In this document: piece by piece, positions 1 to 9,604 of the stretch
How the letters are laid out: each line of letters opens with the position of its first letter
How positions within the stretch are numbered: position 1 is the first letter of the stretch
From: Isoperla grammatica
Lineage: Eukaryota > Arthropoda > Insecta > Plecoptera > Perlodidae
Reading direction: 5' to 3'
Assembly (NCBI GenBank): GCA_945910005.1
Contig: CAMDTW010000147.1
Span: 1-64,000 of the forward strand
Length of the DNA stretch: 64,000 nt
The notes under the pieces: model-generated
Seen by the model: only the letters and a program-made list of their open reading frames with translations
Told to the model about the DNA's origin: nothing
Database searches by the model: none
Position numbers and translations under genes: made by a program

Positions 1-810
1 TTGGAATCTTCGGTGTGAAGTGGGGTGGGGGGTAACCGATTTTCGTTGGTTTGTCGCGGGTGTTGCTACGCAGTGTTGCACAATGCTATCACACACGTGT
101 GAGCTGAAGAAGCTGGAAGGCTTAGTACGCGCTTAGCACTTCCTGTTGCACAATCTTTTGGGTTTGATTACTTCGTGAGAAAAATGCACTGTTCGATTTG
201 GGAGTAAAATGTAACTTTATCTCTTGAGGGTACTTTTGGGTGAACACATATGCATAGGCACACGTGCGCTGTCCGTACAGTCCATTCTAAAAACATGTGT
301 TAGCTGGTTAAATAATTTATACAAACATTTGTCATAACTGCCGGAATGTCAAACTTGCCAATAACTATCACCTTATTGAACTTTAAATACTAATGCTATT
401 AATGTCATGAAATATGAGGTTGGCACTTTGTACTGCCACAGCACTGTGCATCGTCCGACCTAATCGCTAGATAATTTACACTTAACTATATGGTACGCTG
501 CAGTTGCAAACCTTCGCAATAGCTCGTGTTCCAAACTCTCAGTCCCCTGTCCATTCATCCCATTCCCTTCCCTCAGTTTCCTCTTCACCAACGCCTGAGG
601 CCCGTAGAGGGCGGGCGCGACACTACTTGTCGTGCCTTCCATTGAGTAACCAACCGCTTTCAATGATCTTTTGGATACGTAGTCGATGCACTCTGTTCTA
701 GATTTACAGATCCTGGCCGAAATGATTCCATGGTACTATTTGGCAGTGACCTAATTACAAAAATCACCTTCTGGTTGAATATCTTATGTCCCTGTAACCT
801 GCCGGCATAT
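1..810. other. No supported gene
   Basis: I see no convincing gene, RNA or repeat here. A minus-strand open frame of 67 codons at 460-663 has mixed composition, but it has no recognisable domain and no clear splice sites. Confidence 0.5.
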
Positions 811-930
811 ATCACCCGCTCATCGTCTCGATTAGCCATCGTTGCATAAATATGAGACGTTAAGCCCCATTAATAATCAATGCAAAAATATGAGACGTTT
901 AGCCCAAATATCAATCAGGCAAAATAGCTT
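811..930 (+). repeat. Two SINE 3' tails in tandem
   Basis: The shared 3' tail of the ribozyme-headed SINE family (GTCTCGATTAGCC, then ATGAGACGTTAAGCCCC) occurs at 811-875. A second, shorter tail (ATGAGACGTTTAGCCC) follows at 880-915 and ends in a short ATCAATC tail. The bodies are missing. This looks like a 5'-truncated copy next to the tail of another. Confidence 0.8.
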
Positions 931-1167
931 TCTGGATTATTATGTAGCAATCGTCAGACAAATGTATCAATAAATAATGTAGGGTTGCTGACCACGCTCT
1001 TCCAGTGAGCTATGGCAGCTCAGCAAACATGCACCCAATGGTGTGACAGTGTAGTACTTTCTTATATTACTTTACGATGTTGGGACCATGACGAGTGTTA
1101 TACACCTTTAGGTTTGGATGTTACTGAGGAAGTCAGTTGCTTACTCTGGGGTTAGGGTTATTGTAAC

Positions 1168-1383
1168 TGTTGGGTTCTCGGCTGGTAAGTCAACAACCCC
1201 GGGAACGAAATCGCCAAACACCATTTCATTTGGCTTCAGTGCTGGTTTTTCCATCGTTTCAAGCTTATAGCTGACTTGTGTCATGAAGGGGGGGTTACAG
1301 ATCCAGTCTAAGGGGCGACAGAGGATCCAGTATTTCGAATTCCAAGGCGCAGATCTCATAAACTGGGGCTTTCTCTTGCTTTT
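1168..1383 (-). repeat. Dispersed ~210-bp repeat, copy 1, with minus-strand open frame
   Basis: This segment is about 90% identical by eye to 7137-7345. Here the minus strand is open for 87 codons (1141-1404); in copy 2 the same frame is broken by stops. The residual protein (motifs APWNSKYWIL and FGDFVPGVVDLP) matches no family I recognise. It may be a fragment of a larger mobile element, since copy 2 lies 1 kb from a packaging-ATPase-like relic. Function unknown. Confidence 0.5.
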
Positions 1384-1399
1384 GATATTCTGCTGTTGT

Positions 1400-1665
1400 A
1401 GCAAACTATTTTGCTAAATAATTTTATTTTTAGGTAAGCAGAACCATTATTGCTGTTTTAGCAATACTGTTCTGCAAATTTCACCGCTAGCATAACATTT
1501 TGCTGTTCCTGCAATCCATTATGCTGTTTAAATTAGTTTTAAGTTAGCAGAAGTGTTAATGCTGTTTTAGCAATACTGTTCTGCAAAATTTACCGTAAAT
1601 CTTGCTGAAACAGCAGAACACGGTCAGCAGGAACTGTTACGTAAATATTTTACTCCGTGTAGTAG
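1400..1665. repeat. Degenerate repeats rich in GCTGTT/AGCAA
   Basis: A segment containing TTTTAGCAATACTGTTCTGC appears twice (about 1456 and 1565). It is followed by partly inverted copies of the same words (CTGAAACAGCAGAACA). No coding signal is seen. Confidence 0.5.
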
Positions 1666-1824
1666 GGCTGGCCTACTATCCACTTGTCACAAGTAGCATA
1701 GGGATACACACATAGAATGTGATAAATACTATGCTTTGTATTTAAGCTCACAGGCCATATCCAGGAGAAGCGTAAATATGTCAAATGTATCCAATGTCTA
1801 CTGAAACCTACTACTACTGACGAC

Positions 1825-2077
1825 CTCACCCCCTAGACCCTGTCCTTCCCCCCCCCCCCCCCCACTATCCCACTGAATATTTCTCCTCCCACTTGGCCCT
1901 GCCCTCCCTTGCTGGACTCCCGTATGACGACCCACGCGACGTACAATGGATCTTATTTGGATGTGGCTTTTTTCTTCATCATTATCTTTTTCATCTTCAT
2001 TATCACCCGCTCATCGTCTCGATTAGCCATTGTTGCAAAAATATGAGACGTTAAGCCCCAGTAATCAATCAATCAAT
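1825..2077 (+). mobile_element. SINE, subfamily A, headless copy
   Basis: A body of subfamily A without the ribozyme head: poly-C tract, CTCCCACTTGGCCCTGCC, the GACGTACAATGGATC block, then the shared hairpin tail and an (AATC)n end. The 5' side starts near ACCCTGTCC, as in the copy at 4.45 kb, so these copies may belong to a variant with a different head. Confidence 0.85.
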
Positions 2078-2276
2078 CAGGAGAAGTCAGACAAAGTGCA
2101 GTCTACACCCCAATTCCCTTTCCTCCCCTTTCCCTTTTCCTCACGCGCTCTCCTACTTGCCCCTCTCCTCCAAAAATCCCCCAAATGCATCTTCATTATC
2201 ACCCACTCATCGTCTTGATTAGCCAAGTTGCAAAAATATACGACGTTAAGCCCAAATATCTATCTATCTACCAAGC
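2078..2276 (+). mobile_element. SINE, subfamily B, 5'-truncated
   Basis: Starts at GGAGAAGTCAGAC, which in full-length copies is the 3' part of the ribozyme-like head, and runs through the C/T-rich subfamily B body. It ends in the shared tail (CGACGTTAAGCCC) and an (ATCT)n run. It directly abuts the tail of the preceding subfamily A copy. Confidence 0.85.
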
Positions 2277-2356
2277 ATGTAGGCCTACATCTAGAACATG
2301 TCAAGTGTAGACTAGAGATCTATATATTATGTTATTGAGTCTTCTCTTGCACTTAC

Positions 2357-2552
2357 CTGACTTAATTCTGGGAATTTGGTTAGCACTGGCCAGCGGGTAT
2401 CTAGTTCTGCGTGGAGACATCGCAACTATAGATTCACAAGAAGTTTTGAGGACACGGCTGCAGCTAGACTGGCTTATCCCAGCCACGTTCCCCAAAACAT
2501 TCTGGGCAGAACTTCCATTGGACATTTCTGGCTCTGGCGGGCATGCACTTTG
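2357..2552 (-). CDS. Candidate internal exon, unknown protein
   Basis: A minus-strand open segment of 65 codons plus one base. It lies between a possible acceptor (TTTGTGCAG) and a good donor (TCAG|GTAAGTGC). The peptide is Ser/Pro-rich with no domain I recognise. Its start phase could follow the THAP-like exon at 3.25-3.61 kb. Caution: the acceptor lies in sequence resembling a SINE tail (AAATATGAGACGTTA), so this may be an exonised repeat or chance. Confidence 0.3.
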
Positions 2553-2639
2553 CTGCACAAATATGAGACGTTACGGGCGGAGGGTACCTCTACGTTACTA
2601 CTACTACTTACTACTACGTTAAACTATATCTGAAGGTTG

Positions 2640-3252
2640 CAACACAACATTTAAAACAACAGCCCACTGCGTTGTGGTCAGCCTTACAGTCTGAATGAAA
2701 TGATATAACCATTAGCGTAGTTATTTTGATTATAAAATCGATAATAAGTAATAAAATTAATTAGATATAAAAACCATACTAATTACAGTAGGTAAGACCA
2801 TTGAGTTTGTTATTATTGTCCAGAGGGGAATTATGTTCTAGTGTTCTGAAGTAGTAAGAAGGGATTATGTGGTCGCTATCATAACATAACGGAGGTGCGG
2901 GCCTTGCAATTGAAGTGGTGGGCTCGGAGTTACAATTTAAAGCGATTGGCGTTTCGGGTTTACGCGCAAGGTTACTACTGTTACTATTAATCAATTTTGT
3001 TGTATGATCTTTTTGATATTTTTTGGTGCAACACTTGACTGCTTTAGGTCTACTGTAGTTTGCGTGATGAATGCGGGTGGACGTTGTAGGGATGTTTATT
3101 ATTAATTATTATTTATTTAGCACATATTGCTAATATTACAAAAATACATTTTATACATGTCCCCTTTACAAGTCACACAAATTAATCACCAACAAGTTAT
3201 AGCCATTCCGGTGTTATGTCATAGTTCTGCATGCTAGTTTTTAACGGGATAT
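2640..3252. other. No supported gene
   Basis: AT-rich sequence. A minus-strand open frame at 2779-2994 encodes an Asn/Ser/Pro-rich peptide with no recognisable domain and no convincing splice sites. It could be an exon of a disordered protein, but I cannot support that. Confidence 0.4.
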
Positions 3253-3610
3253 TTAGTATACACGAATCTTTCCGTCTTTTCGTGATGCGGATTCAGGCGC
3301 TGGCGCAGTGTTATTTACGTAGTTGGGTACACAATTAGGAGGAGTACCTGCCGGAGTACTGTTTACGGACGCTTTCATTGGATTGTTAACTGGGGAATCA
3401 TTATCAGGCGTACAGGGAGAGATTAAAGACAACAATCCCTCCACAACAGCAACGTCTTCATCTGAAACATCCTCCACCTCCGTGTCTATTAATATCTGGT
3501 CATGCAACAACTTGCCATCCAATGTAGGAACTGCATTACAGTTCAACTTGTGATGGCAACCACGCCTCGCGAAGGAGTCTGCTGTGAAATGTTTCAGACA
3601 GACAGACAAT
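3253..3610 (-). CDS. THAP zinc-finger domain, C-terminal part (partial gene or relic)
   Basis: The start of this minus-strand open frame reads VCLKHF, then AVPTL about 20 residues later. These are the closing C-x2-H pair, the following Phe, and the AVPT motif that end a THAP-type C2CH DNA-binding domain. The N-terminal Cys pair would have to come from an upstream exon; an acceptor-like TAG lies at 3611-3612. About 85 acidic then Ser/Pro/Asn-rich residues follow before a stop at 3253. THAP domains occur in host transcription factors and in P-element-type transposases. No other P-element part is visible, so either origin is possible. Confidence 0.5.
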
Positions 3611-3693
3611 CTATCCTAATGAGCTGAATGAGTTAACAACAAATGTGCGTTATTGTTGCAATTAACAACCAAGAGGAGGAGGAGGAGGAGGTA

Positions 3694-4262
3694 TCAGACT
3701 ATTATAAGGTCGATTAAGGTTCTTTTAATCCAATTTAAGACAGAAATGGGCATTTTTTTACATAGGGCACCAATTATTCATGTTAAGCAAGGTAATAATT
3801 ATAATAATAGACGGTAAAATGTTTCCATAACTACACTCGTCACGAGAGAATGACATTTACTTCCCAACCATGGTAATGTGGATTTAAATGCGTATCGGAC
3901 TATAATTATGTCGATTTAAGTTCGTATAATCCAATTAAAGACCGAAATTGGCATTGTTTTACATAGGGCTCCAATTATTCATGTTTAGCAAGGTATTATT
4001 TATAATAATCGACAGTCAAATGTTTCCATAACTACACTCGTCACGAGAAAATGACATTTACTTCCCAACCATGGTAATGTGGATTAAAATGCGTATCAGA
4101 CTGTTATAATGTCGATTTAAGTTCTTAAAATCTAATTAAAGACAGAAATAGGCATTGTTTTGCTTTGGGAACCAAAAATTAATGTTTTGTAAAACATTAT
4201 TTATAATTATGGACAGTGTTAACTCGCTTCTGCACAAAACTCAATGATACAAATTTTCAGAC
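3694..4262 (+). repeat. 202-bp tandem repeat, three units plus a partial fourth
   Basis: The words CAGACTATTATAAGGTCGAT, ACATAGGGC, AATTATTCATGTT and CTCGTCACGAGA recur at a 202-bp spacing (3694, 3896, 4098). The fourth unit starts near 4258 and soon runs into a TATA-box sequence. The layout resembles an upstream promoter array. Confidence 0.85.
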
Positions 4263-4287
4263 TATTGAAACGTTGATTTAGGCTTTC

Positions 4288-4330
4288 GGGCTATATAAGC
4301 AGCGCGCTGCCAGGCAGGGGCATCGGTCAT
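4288..4330 (+). promoter_or_regulatory. TATA-type core promoter candidate
   Basis: CTATATAAGC at 4290-4299 lies at the end of the 202-bp tandem repeats. It is followed about 30 bases later by GGTCATCTTCAG, a plausible start region. A SINE begins about 100 bases downstream, so any original transcript has been cut or moved. This could be the 5' end of a retroelement with a monomer-type promoter, or a host promoter. The call rests on sequence pattern only. Confidence 0.45.
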
Positions 4331-4448
4331 CTTCAGAACTCCGACCTAGTGACTTCAAGAGTGGTTCTCGCCGCAACCATGTGTGTGTGCAGTTGACTCG
4401 TGTTAACTCTCACTCTTGTAGAAGGAGGAGATATAGGACGAAAAGAGA

Positions 4449-4673
4449 CCCTGTCCCTTCCCCCCCACTGTCCCACTGAATATTTCTCCTCCCACTTGGC
4501 CTTGCCCTCCCTTGCTGGACTCCCGTATGACGACTCACGCGACGTACAATGGATCTGATTCGGATGTGGCTTTATTCTTCATCATCATCTTTCTTATCTT
4601 CATTATCACCCGCTCATCGTCTCGATTAGCCATCGTTGCATAAATATGAGACATAAAGCCCCAATAATCAATC
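4449..4673 (+). mobile_element. SINE, subfamily A variant
   Basis: Starts at GAGACCCTGTCCCTTCC instead of the ribozyme-like head. It then has the usual subfamily A body and tail (ATAAATATGAGACATAAAGCCCC), ending in AATAATCAATC. Confidence 0.8.
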
Positions 4674-4694
4674 AGGATGTGGTTTTATTATTCA

Positions 4695-4845
4695 TGTCTC
4701 GGCCCGGGGTAGAATTGGCCCAGAATGACTCTGCTAGTCGTAAGAGGCGACAAAAGGAGACCCTGTCCCTTCCCCCCCAACCCCCCTCCCCCCACTGTCC
4801 AACTGAATATTTCTAATCCCACTTGGCCTTGCCCTCACTTGCTGG
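4695..4845 (+). mobile_element. SINE fragment with an alternative 5' head
   Basis: The head is CGGCCCGGGGTAGAATTGGC, then a small hairpin (GTCG TAAGAGG CGAC) and AAAAGGAGACCCTGTCC. The subfamily A body follows and is cut off before the tail. This head explains the odd 5' ends of the copies at 1.8 and 4.45 kb. Confidence 0.65.
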
Positions 4846-4850
4846 CATTT

Positions 4851-5745
4851 TAATCAAAACTTCTACCTTTCGTAAGTTTATGAACTGAAATAAACTAGCC
4901 AATGGCAATTGTGTATTACAGGAGAACAGCTCGAACAACTCTGTTCGGTGATACCGCAGATTTACCCTCTTTAAGGTCATCATATGCCTCCTATTGAGAG
5001 CCATGTCGTCTACCGAATGCAATGTAGGGGCCTACAGAGTTTGGCGTTAACTCACCGGTGTACCCTGAAACACCACGCAACCATTACACATTTCCCGCTA
5101 GCTCCAAACGGGTGGGAATTGTACCCGTATGACTTCAGGAACGGTGTCCACAATACCTATTTCTGTACCCAAAGAGATTGGTTCAATGTAAAAGTGATAT
5201 TCCGAGACTTGATAGGTTCGCCCACATATACCTGAACATTGCACTACTCCAGTGTCCGAGGAAGAGTGAAATCATCTGATGACATGACTTTGTACTTGCT
5301 ATTCTTGCTTAGCATTCAGTTAGTCTGACTGCACTTAGTTCAGACATGATTAAAAATCGCAATTTGTCAATTGTAGTGTATGTTGACCATTGAACAGCAT
5401 AGACACTGTGATCGATCGCTCGTTGCTTTTTGGGGCAATGCACAGAGTTGTATGTTACTGTCTCAGTTACAGATGGGAAAGAAGTAAGCAAACGTTTTAT
5501 CATCGCGACTACTGAGAGCACACAATCTACTCTAGTAATACCACTTAGCAATGTCTCTGTGGCTCGCTGAGGTCCGAGTTGATGACGGCGACCGCGGCGT
5601 GGCGCCCCTCGTTCTCGTCAGCACCGCGAACACTCCAGTTTGACCCTGAATCTTACTGATTTGACATGCTTTACTTTAATCAATTCTAGAATCGTTTGGT
5701 GAGGAAACAATGGTTTAGCAAATGAAATACAACAGTGTAAGAAAC
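4851..5745. other. No supported gene
   Basis: Several open frames of 60-85 codons lie on both strands, none with a recognisable domain. A short GC-rich minus-strand stretch (5545-5640) looks coding in composition but is too short to assign. Confidence 0.4.
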
Positions 5746-6168
5746 TTAATTCATTTTAACCTTTTTACATTTACAATATAGTATATACACTATTAAAAAA
5801 ATGTTTTTACAAATAAAATACAATGCACTAATCTTCAATTGAATATTCCCTTGGTCTTTCGTCTTTGCTTTTCGTGAAAAGCATCCTATTCTCCTCCATC
5901 TTCTCTTACTCCACATCCTTCGTCTTGACCAATCATTTCCAGATCCTCCGCCATGTCCCTCGCCACATTTATGAAACCTTACCGGCACGCAACACGTCAT
6001 ATCTGCGTGTATATACTGTTTTTCAGAAAAACACCATACAATCTCTTTTAAAGATACATCTACCATTTGATCGATGTTATTGAGAAAATTTCGCAAGAAC
6101 AAGGTCTTACCCGACTGGCTGGGCCCTGCAATCAGGGACGAGAAAGGATGGTGCCAAGGCAACAACAT
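5746..6168 (-). pseudogene. P-loop ATPase fragment, Maverick/Polinton-like packaging ATPase relic
   Basis: The first 50 residues on the minus strand show HPFSSLIAGPSQSGKT (Walker A: GPSQSGKT), then FLRNFL and a hydrophobic strand ending in IVWCFSEKQ. This pattern (HPF, a P-loop, about 25 residues, then I-WC) is what I associate with FtsK/HerA-type packaging ATPases of Maverick/Polinton elements and related DNA viruses integrated in animal genomes. After about 65 residues the frame turns into low-complexity Gly/Arg/Lys sequence, so it appears frameshifted and truncated. No polymerase B, integrase or capsid genes are seen nearby. The P-loop is clear; the element class is inference. Confidence 0.5.
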
Positions 6169-6515
6169 GATTGAAACTGTTCCTACAGGCTTTGAAGCTA
6201 TTTGTTTTTATATGCACCTTTTATTTCAAAAAAAAAAAAACAATGCGTCGATACAAATGTAAAATATGTATTATATTATTGTTAAAATATAAATTAATAA
6301 CATTATAATAATACCAACGATATCATTATGATAATTATTAATTTCTTTTGTTGTCAACACCGGCCATGACTGATATTAGAAAGAAAGCCCCATCACTACG
6401 TCAAAGTTTCAGTCAACGATGAGGATTTTTTTTGTACTTGGGGAAAAAAAGCGCACAAAGCTTTGGCCGGGAGTAACTTGTGCACCGAAAATAAAAACCC
6501 TTTTAGCAGTCAGCT

Positions 6516-6740
6516 TTACTCTTCCGCCTGCATCTCTGACGGCTCTTCTGAAGGTGTTACCGGTCGCAGTCCTAAACGCGCGCAAATATAATTACGCGCA
6601 ATCTGCGTCACCGGCACACCTTCCTCTGCGGCCATCTCGGCCTGCAGGTAACTCTCTCTTAACAGGGTGGTCAAATCTCTTGAGAGTCTATCTAGTTCGC
6701 CTATCGTCTCGTCCGACAGGTCGTCTCTTCCTCGTCCCAT
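6516..6740 (-). pseudogene. Short open frame, unknown, broken by a SINE
   Basis: About 74 codons on the minus strand (starting MGRGRDDLSD) with an amphipathic, charged, probably helical composition, ending in a TAA at 6516. The ribozyme-headed SINE at 6755 lies immediately upstream, so the original 5' end may be missing. I do not recognise a family. It lies between the ATPase relic and the ~210-bp repeat, all in the same orientation, and could belong to the same decayed element. Confidence 0.35.
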
Positions 6741-6754
6741 TTCCTCCTCCTCCT

Positions 6755-7135
6755 CCTGCCCAGGGACTGCCACCTTATCGTGGTGGGCAGGTTTGCGTGC
6801 TTTGGTGATCCCGAGAGCTATGCCGGCGGAAGCGTATGCTTCTGGTAGGGCCACCCAAGCCGGACTGGTCGAGGAGGAGAAGTCAGACGAAGTGCAGTCC
6901 AAACCCCAATCCCCTTTCCCCCCCACTGTCCCATTGAATATTTCTTCTCCCACTTGGCCCTGCCCTCCCTTGCTGGACTCCCGTATGACGACTCACGCGA
7001 CGTACAATGGATCTAATTCGGTTGTGGCTTTATTCTTCATTATCATCTTTCTCATCTTCATTATCACCCGCTCATCGTCTCGATTAGCCATCGTTGCATA
7101 AATATGAGACGTTAAGCCCCATTAATCAATCAATC
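6755..7135 (+). mobile_element. Full-length ribozyme-headed SINE, subfamily A
   Basis: Begins CCTGCCCAGGGACTGCC. CCTGCCC pairs with the later GGGCAGG (7 bp), CCAC pairs with GTGG around a six-base loop, and GGACTG pairs with CAGTCC about 100 bases further on. This nested order matches P1, P3 and P2 of HDV-like ribozymes. The subfamily A body, shared tail hairpin and (AATC)n end follow. Non-coding; an antisense open frame conserved between copies is a by-product of the repeat. Confidence 0.9.
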
Positions 7136-7136
7136 G

Positions 7137-7345
7137 GCTGGTAAGTCAACTACCCCCGGGAACGAAATCGCCAAACACCATTTTATTTGGCTTCAGTACT
7201 GGTTTTGCCATCGTTTCAAGCTTATATCTGACTTGTGTCATGAAGAGGGGGTTACAGATCCAGTCTTAGTGGCGACAGAGGATCCAGTATTTCGAATTCC
7301 AAGGCGCAGATCTCATAAACTGGGGCTTTCTCTCGCTTTTCTTTT
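7137..7345 (-). repeat. Dispersed ~210-bp repeat, copy 2
   Basis: Near-identical to 1168-1383. The corresponding minus-strand frame carries stops here. It lies between two SINE copies. Confidence 0.85.
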
Positions 7346-7373
7346 TCGGAAATAGAAATCCAAGCTTCTTTGT

Positions 7374-7743
7374 CTGCCCAGGGACTGCCACCTTATCGTG
7401 GTGGGCAGGTTTGCGTGCTTTGTTGATCCCGAGAGCTATGCCGGCGGAAGCGTATGCTTCTGGTAGGGCCACCCACTGGTCGAGGAGGAGAAGTCAGACG
7501 AAGTGCAGTCCACACCCCAATCCCCTTTCCCCCCCACTGTCCCATTGAATATTTCTCCTCCCACTTGGCCCTGCCCTCCCTTGCTGGACTCCCGTATGAC
7601 GACTCACGCGACGTACAATGGATCTGATTCGGATGTGGTTTTATTCTTCATTATCATCTTTCTCATCTTCATTATCACCCGCTCATCGTCTCGATTAGCC
7701 ATCGTTGCATAAATATGAGACGTTAAGCCCCATTAATCATCAT
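7374..7743 (+). mobile_element. Ribozyme-headed SINE, subfamily A
   Basis: Starts CTGCCCAGGGACTGCC, with the first C of the usual CCTGCCC missing, then has the same paired segments as other copies. A few bases are lost near GGCCACCCACTGGTCG. It ends in the shared tail and CATTAATCATCATC. No clear target-site duplication. Confidence 0.9.
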
Positions 7744-8157
7744 CTCGTTTAGATAAGTGAAACTGTAAGTGGTTACGAATACAAATAGTTTTTATGGTAA
7801 GAATTATTTCTAACACAATTCTTTATATATATAAATAAATAAATATATATATGTCGATAAAATTAAAATAATTGCGGGTTATTCCGCCACGTCCAACCTC
7901 CATAATGTGCCGACGTTTCAGGAACCTTATGGATCCTATCCTCAGGGCGTCGAGCTGTCAACTGATGTCTCCCGCGCTCGCTGATAGTGGAACTGCGCGC
8001 GCCGATGTCATCCCATGTTGTTACTTGTCGGTAGTTCCTTGTTCGAGCTTCGCTCTCTTTTAATATATATGTATATATATACATACAAATGTGTTTGTAT
8101 ATTATCTAAAATGCTTTTGTAATTTTGTATATTTTCCCACAACATGTAACGCTATGG
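7744..8157. other. No supported gene
   Basis: AT-rich, with two short TA-rich runs (about 7825-7852 and 8062-8085). No coding signal. Confidence 0.5.
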
Positions 8158-9175
8158 TTATATTTGTTTAAAATTTTCCATTGGGTCATGTTACCCACCG
8201 GTTACGTGGGTAGCGTAGCTACAAACTATCATAGGCGTGCGCACGGCCCAGGCCTATTCGGCCCAGGCCGGACCTAATGTGTCAACTTGGCTGTCGGGCC
8301 GCGCGGGACTCCAATTTCTGTAGACCCGGCCTGGGCCGAGAGCAGTTTAACTTTTAACTTAACTTTAAATCAGTCTTTGAATTAAAATGCACTGTCAGTA
8401 GCACGTTTTTTTACGCAAAGCGGCAAAGGCACACTTCACCGGGGGCTGCGCAAATAATTTATAATTTATCTTTTATTGAAACGAAACATAGCCCTATAAG
8501 GGCCATAAGATCCTATGGCAGCGGAAAGCGTCGCGTCTTAAAATCGCGTTTTAGGCCATAAAAGTTAGTGCATCAACCGAAATTTTTCCGCCTACGGCGA
8601 AATTGCCTCCGGCGGCTGGGGCTTCGCCCCAGACCCCAGCTGTACCGCGCCACCTCGTGCCGGGTTTATTGTTAGACGCTGCGCACGCCTATGCAAACCA
8701 TAGCAAAAACGTTGACCCTCGATAAATAACCATTATTTGTGAAGGTATAAGTCACACTGTGACGTGGATAAGTGTTATGTCATGATGGGCCTAGGTTAAA
8801 AATCGTTTTTTCCCGCATTACCCTAAGATATTTGAAGATAAAAATTATAAGTATCATGTAACCCGTTGGTTACAATTTTTCTTAAATTTTCCATTTGGTC
8901 ACGTAACCCACACGTGGGTATCGTAGCTACCAGCAAAACCAAAAACGTCGACCCTCGATAAATAACCATTTTTTGTGAGGGTGAACGTCACACTGGGACG
9001 TGGATAAGTATAGAGTCATGCTAGGCCTTTGTTTTAAATCGTTTCTTCCCGCATTAGCCTAAGATATAACAAGATAAAAATTATAATTATCGTGTAACCC
9101 GTTGGTTACATTTTTTCTTGAAGTTTCAATTGGGCTACGTAACTCAACGGCTACATGGGTATCGGCACATCCACT
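8158..9175 (+). repeat. ~235-bp tandem duplication, about 2.3 units
   Basis: The words CGTGGGTAGCGTAGCTAC, CCTCGATAAATAACCATT, CACACTGTGACGTGGATAAG and AACCCGTTGGTTACA recur in order at 8.2/8.7, 8.9 and 9.1 kb. The first unit is split by an hAT-like MITE. Confidence 0.8.
8230..8693. mobile_element. hAT-type MITE, 464 bp
   Basis: Terminal inverted repeats CATAGGCGTGCGCA and TGCGCACGCCTATG are perfect. They are flanked by 8-bp direct repeats CAAACTAT (8222-8229) and CAAACCAT (8694-8701), one mismatch. An 8-bp duplication and CA..TG ends fit the hAT superfamily. No transposase frame, so non-autonomous. A segment around 8540-8580 (TTAAAATCGCGTTTTAGGCC) is shared in reverse orientation with the MITE at 18.54 kb. 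Confidence 0.85.
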
Positions 9176-9589
9176 AGTTGGACATTGGCGTTCTGGTACA
9201 AGGCGGCATAATACATGCACTACACAATATATATATATATATATATATATATACATTTAAGGTACACGTTTAGGTTCCGCCTTGTAGCGAGCTGCATTGC
9301 AACGTGCGTGTACTCTAATATAGGAATGGGATATGTAAATGTTAGTTATGTTATTCAATAAGAAGATTGTTTATGAGTAAAAAGTAAAAAATGTAATATA
9401 AAAATATTTACAATATTTACAATTACAATAATATTTACAAATTTAATATAAAAATATTTACAATAATTACAATGATATTTACAACTATACTTATTTAAAA
9501 AAACTATTTACATAAACTACTATAATATTTACAACTAATTTAGATTAAAACTAAAAAATACAAAAACTAACCTACTTACTAACTAAGGA
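9176..9589. other. No gene; includes an (AT)n tract and likely 3' UTR
   Basis: An (AT)n tract lies at 9227-9253. The sequence just below 9590 follows the stop codon of the eight-exon minus-strand gene and is AT-rich, as expected of a 3' UTR. I cannot fix a polyadenylation site. Confidence 0.5.
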
Positions 9590-9604
9590 CTAGCGACGGT
9601 GTTT
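9590..9604 (-). CDS. Exon 8, terminal, four codons and stop
   Basis: A strong acceptor (GTCCTTTTACTCATTTCAG) is followed by AAA CAC CGT CGC TAG. In phase 0 this closes the protein with KHRR. Confidence 0.6.
   Translation of the reverse strand, partial: KHRR

Noticed and set aside
2329..2633. Plus-strand frames of 85-97 codons with a signal-peptide-like start
   Set aside because: They are antisense to a better-supported candidate exon and have no stop or splice logic of their own.
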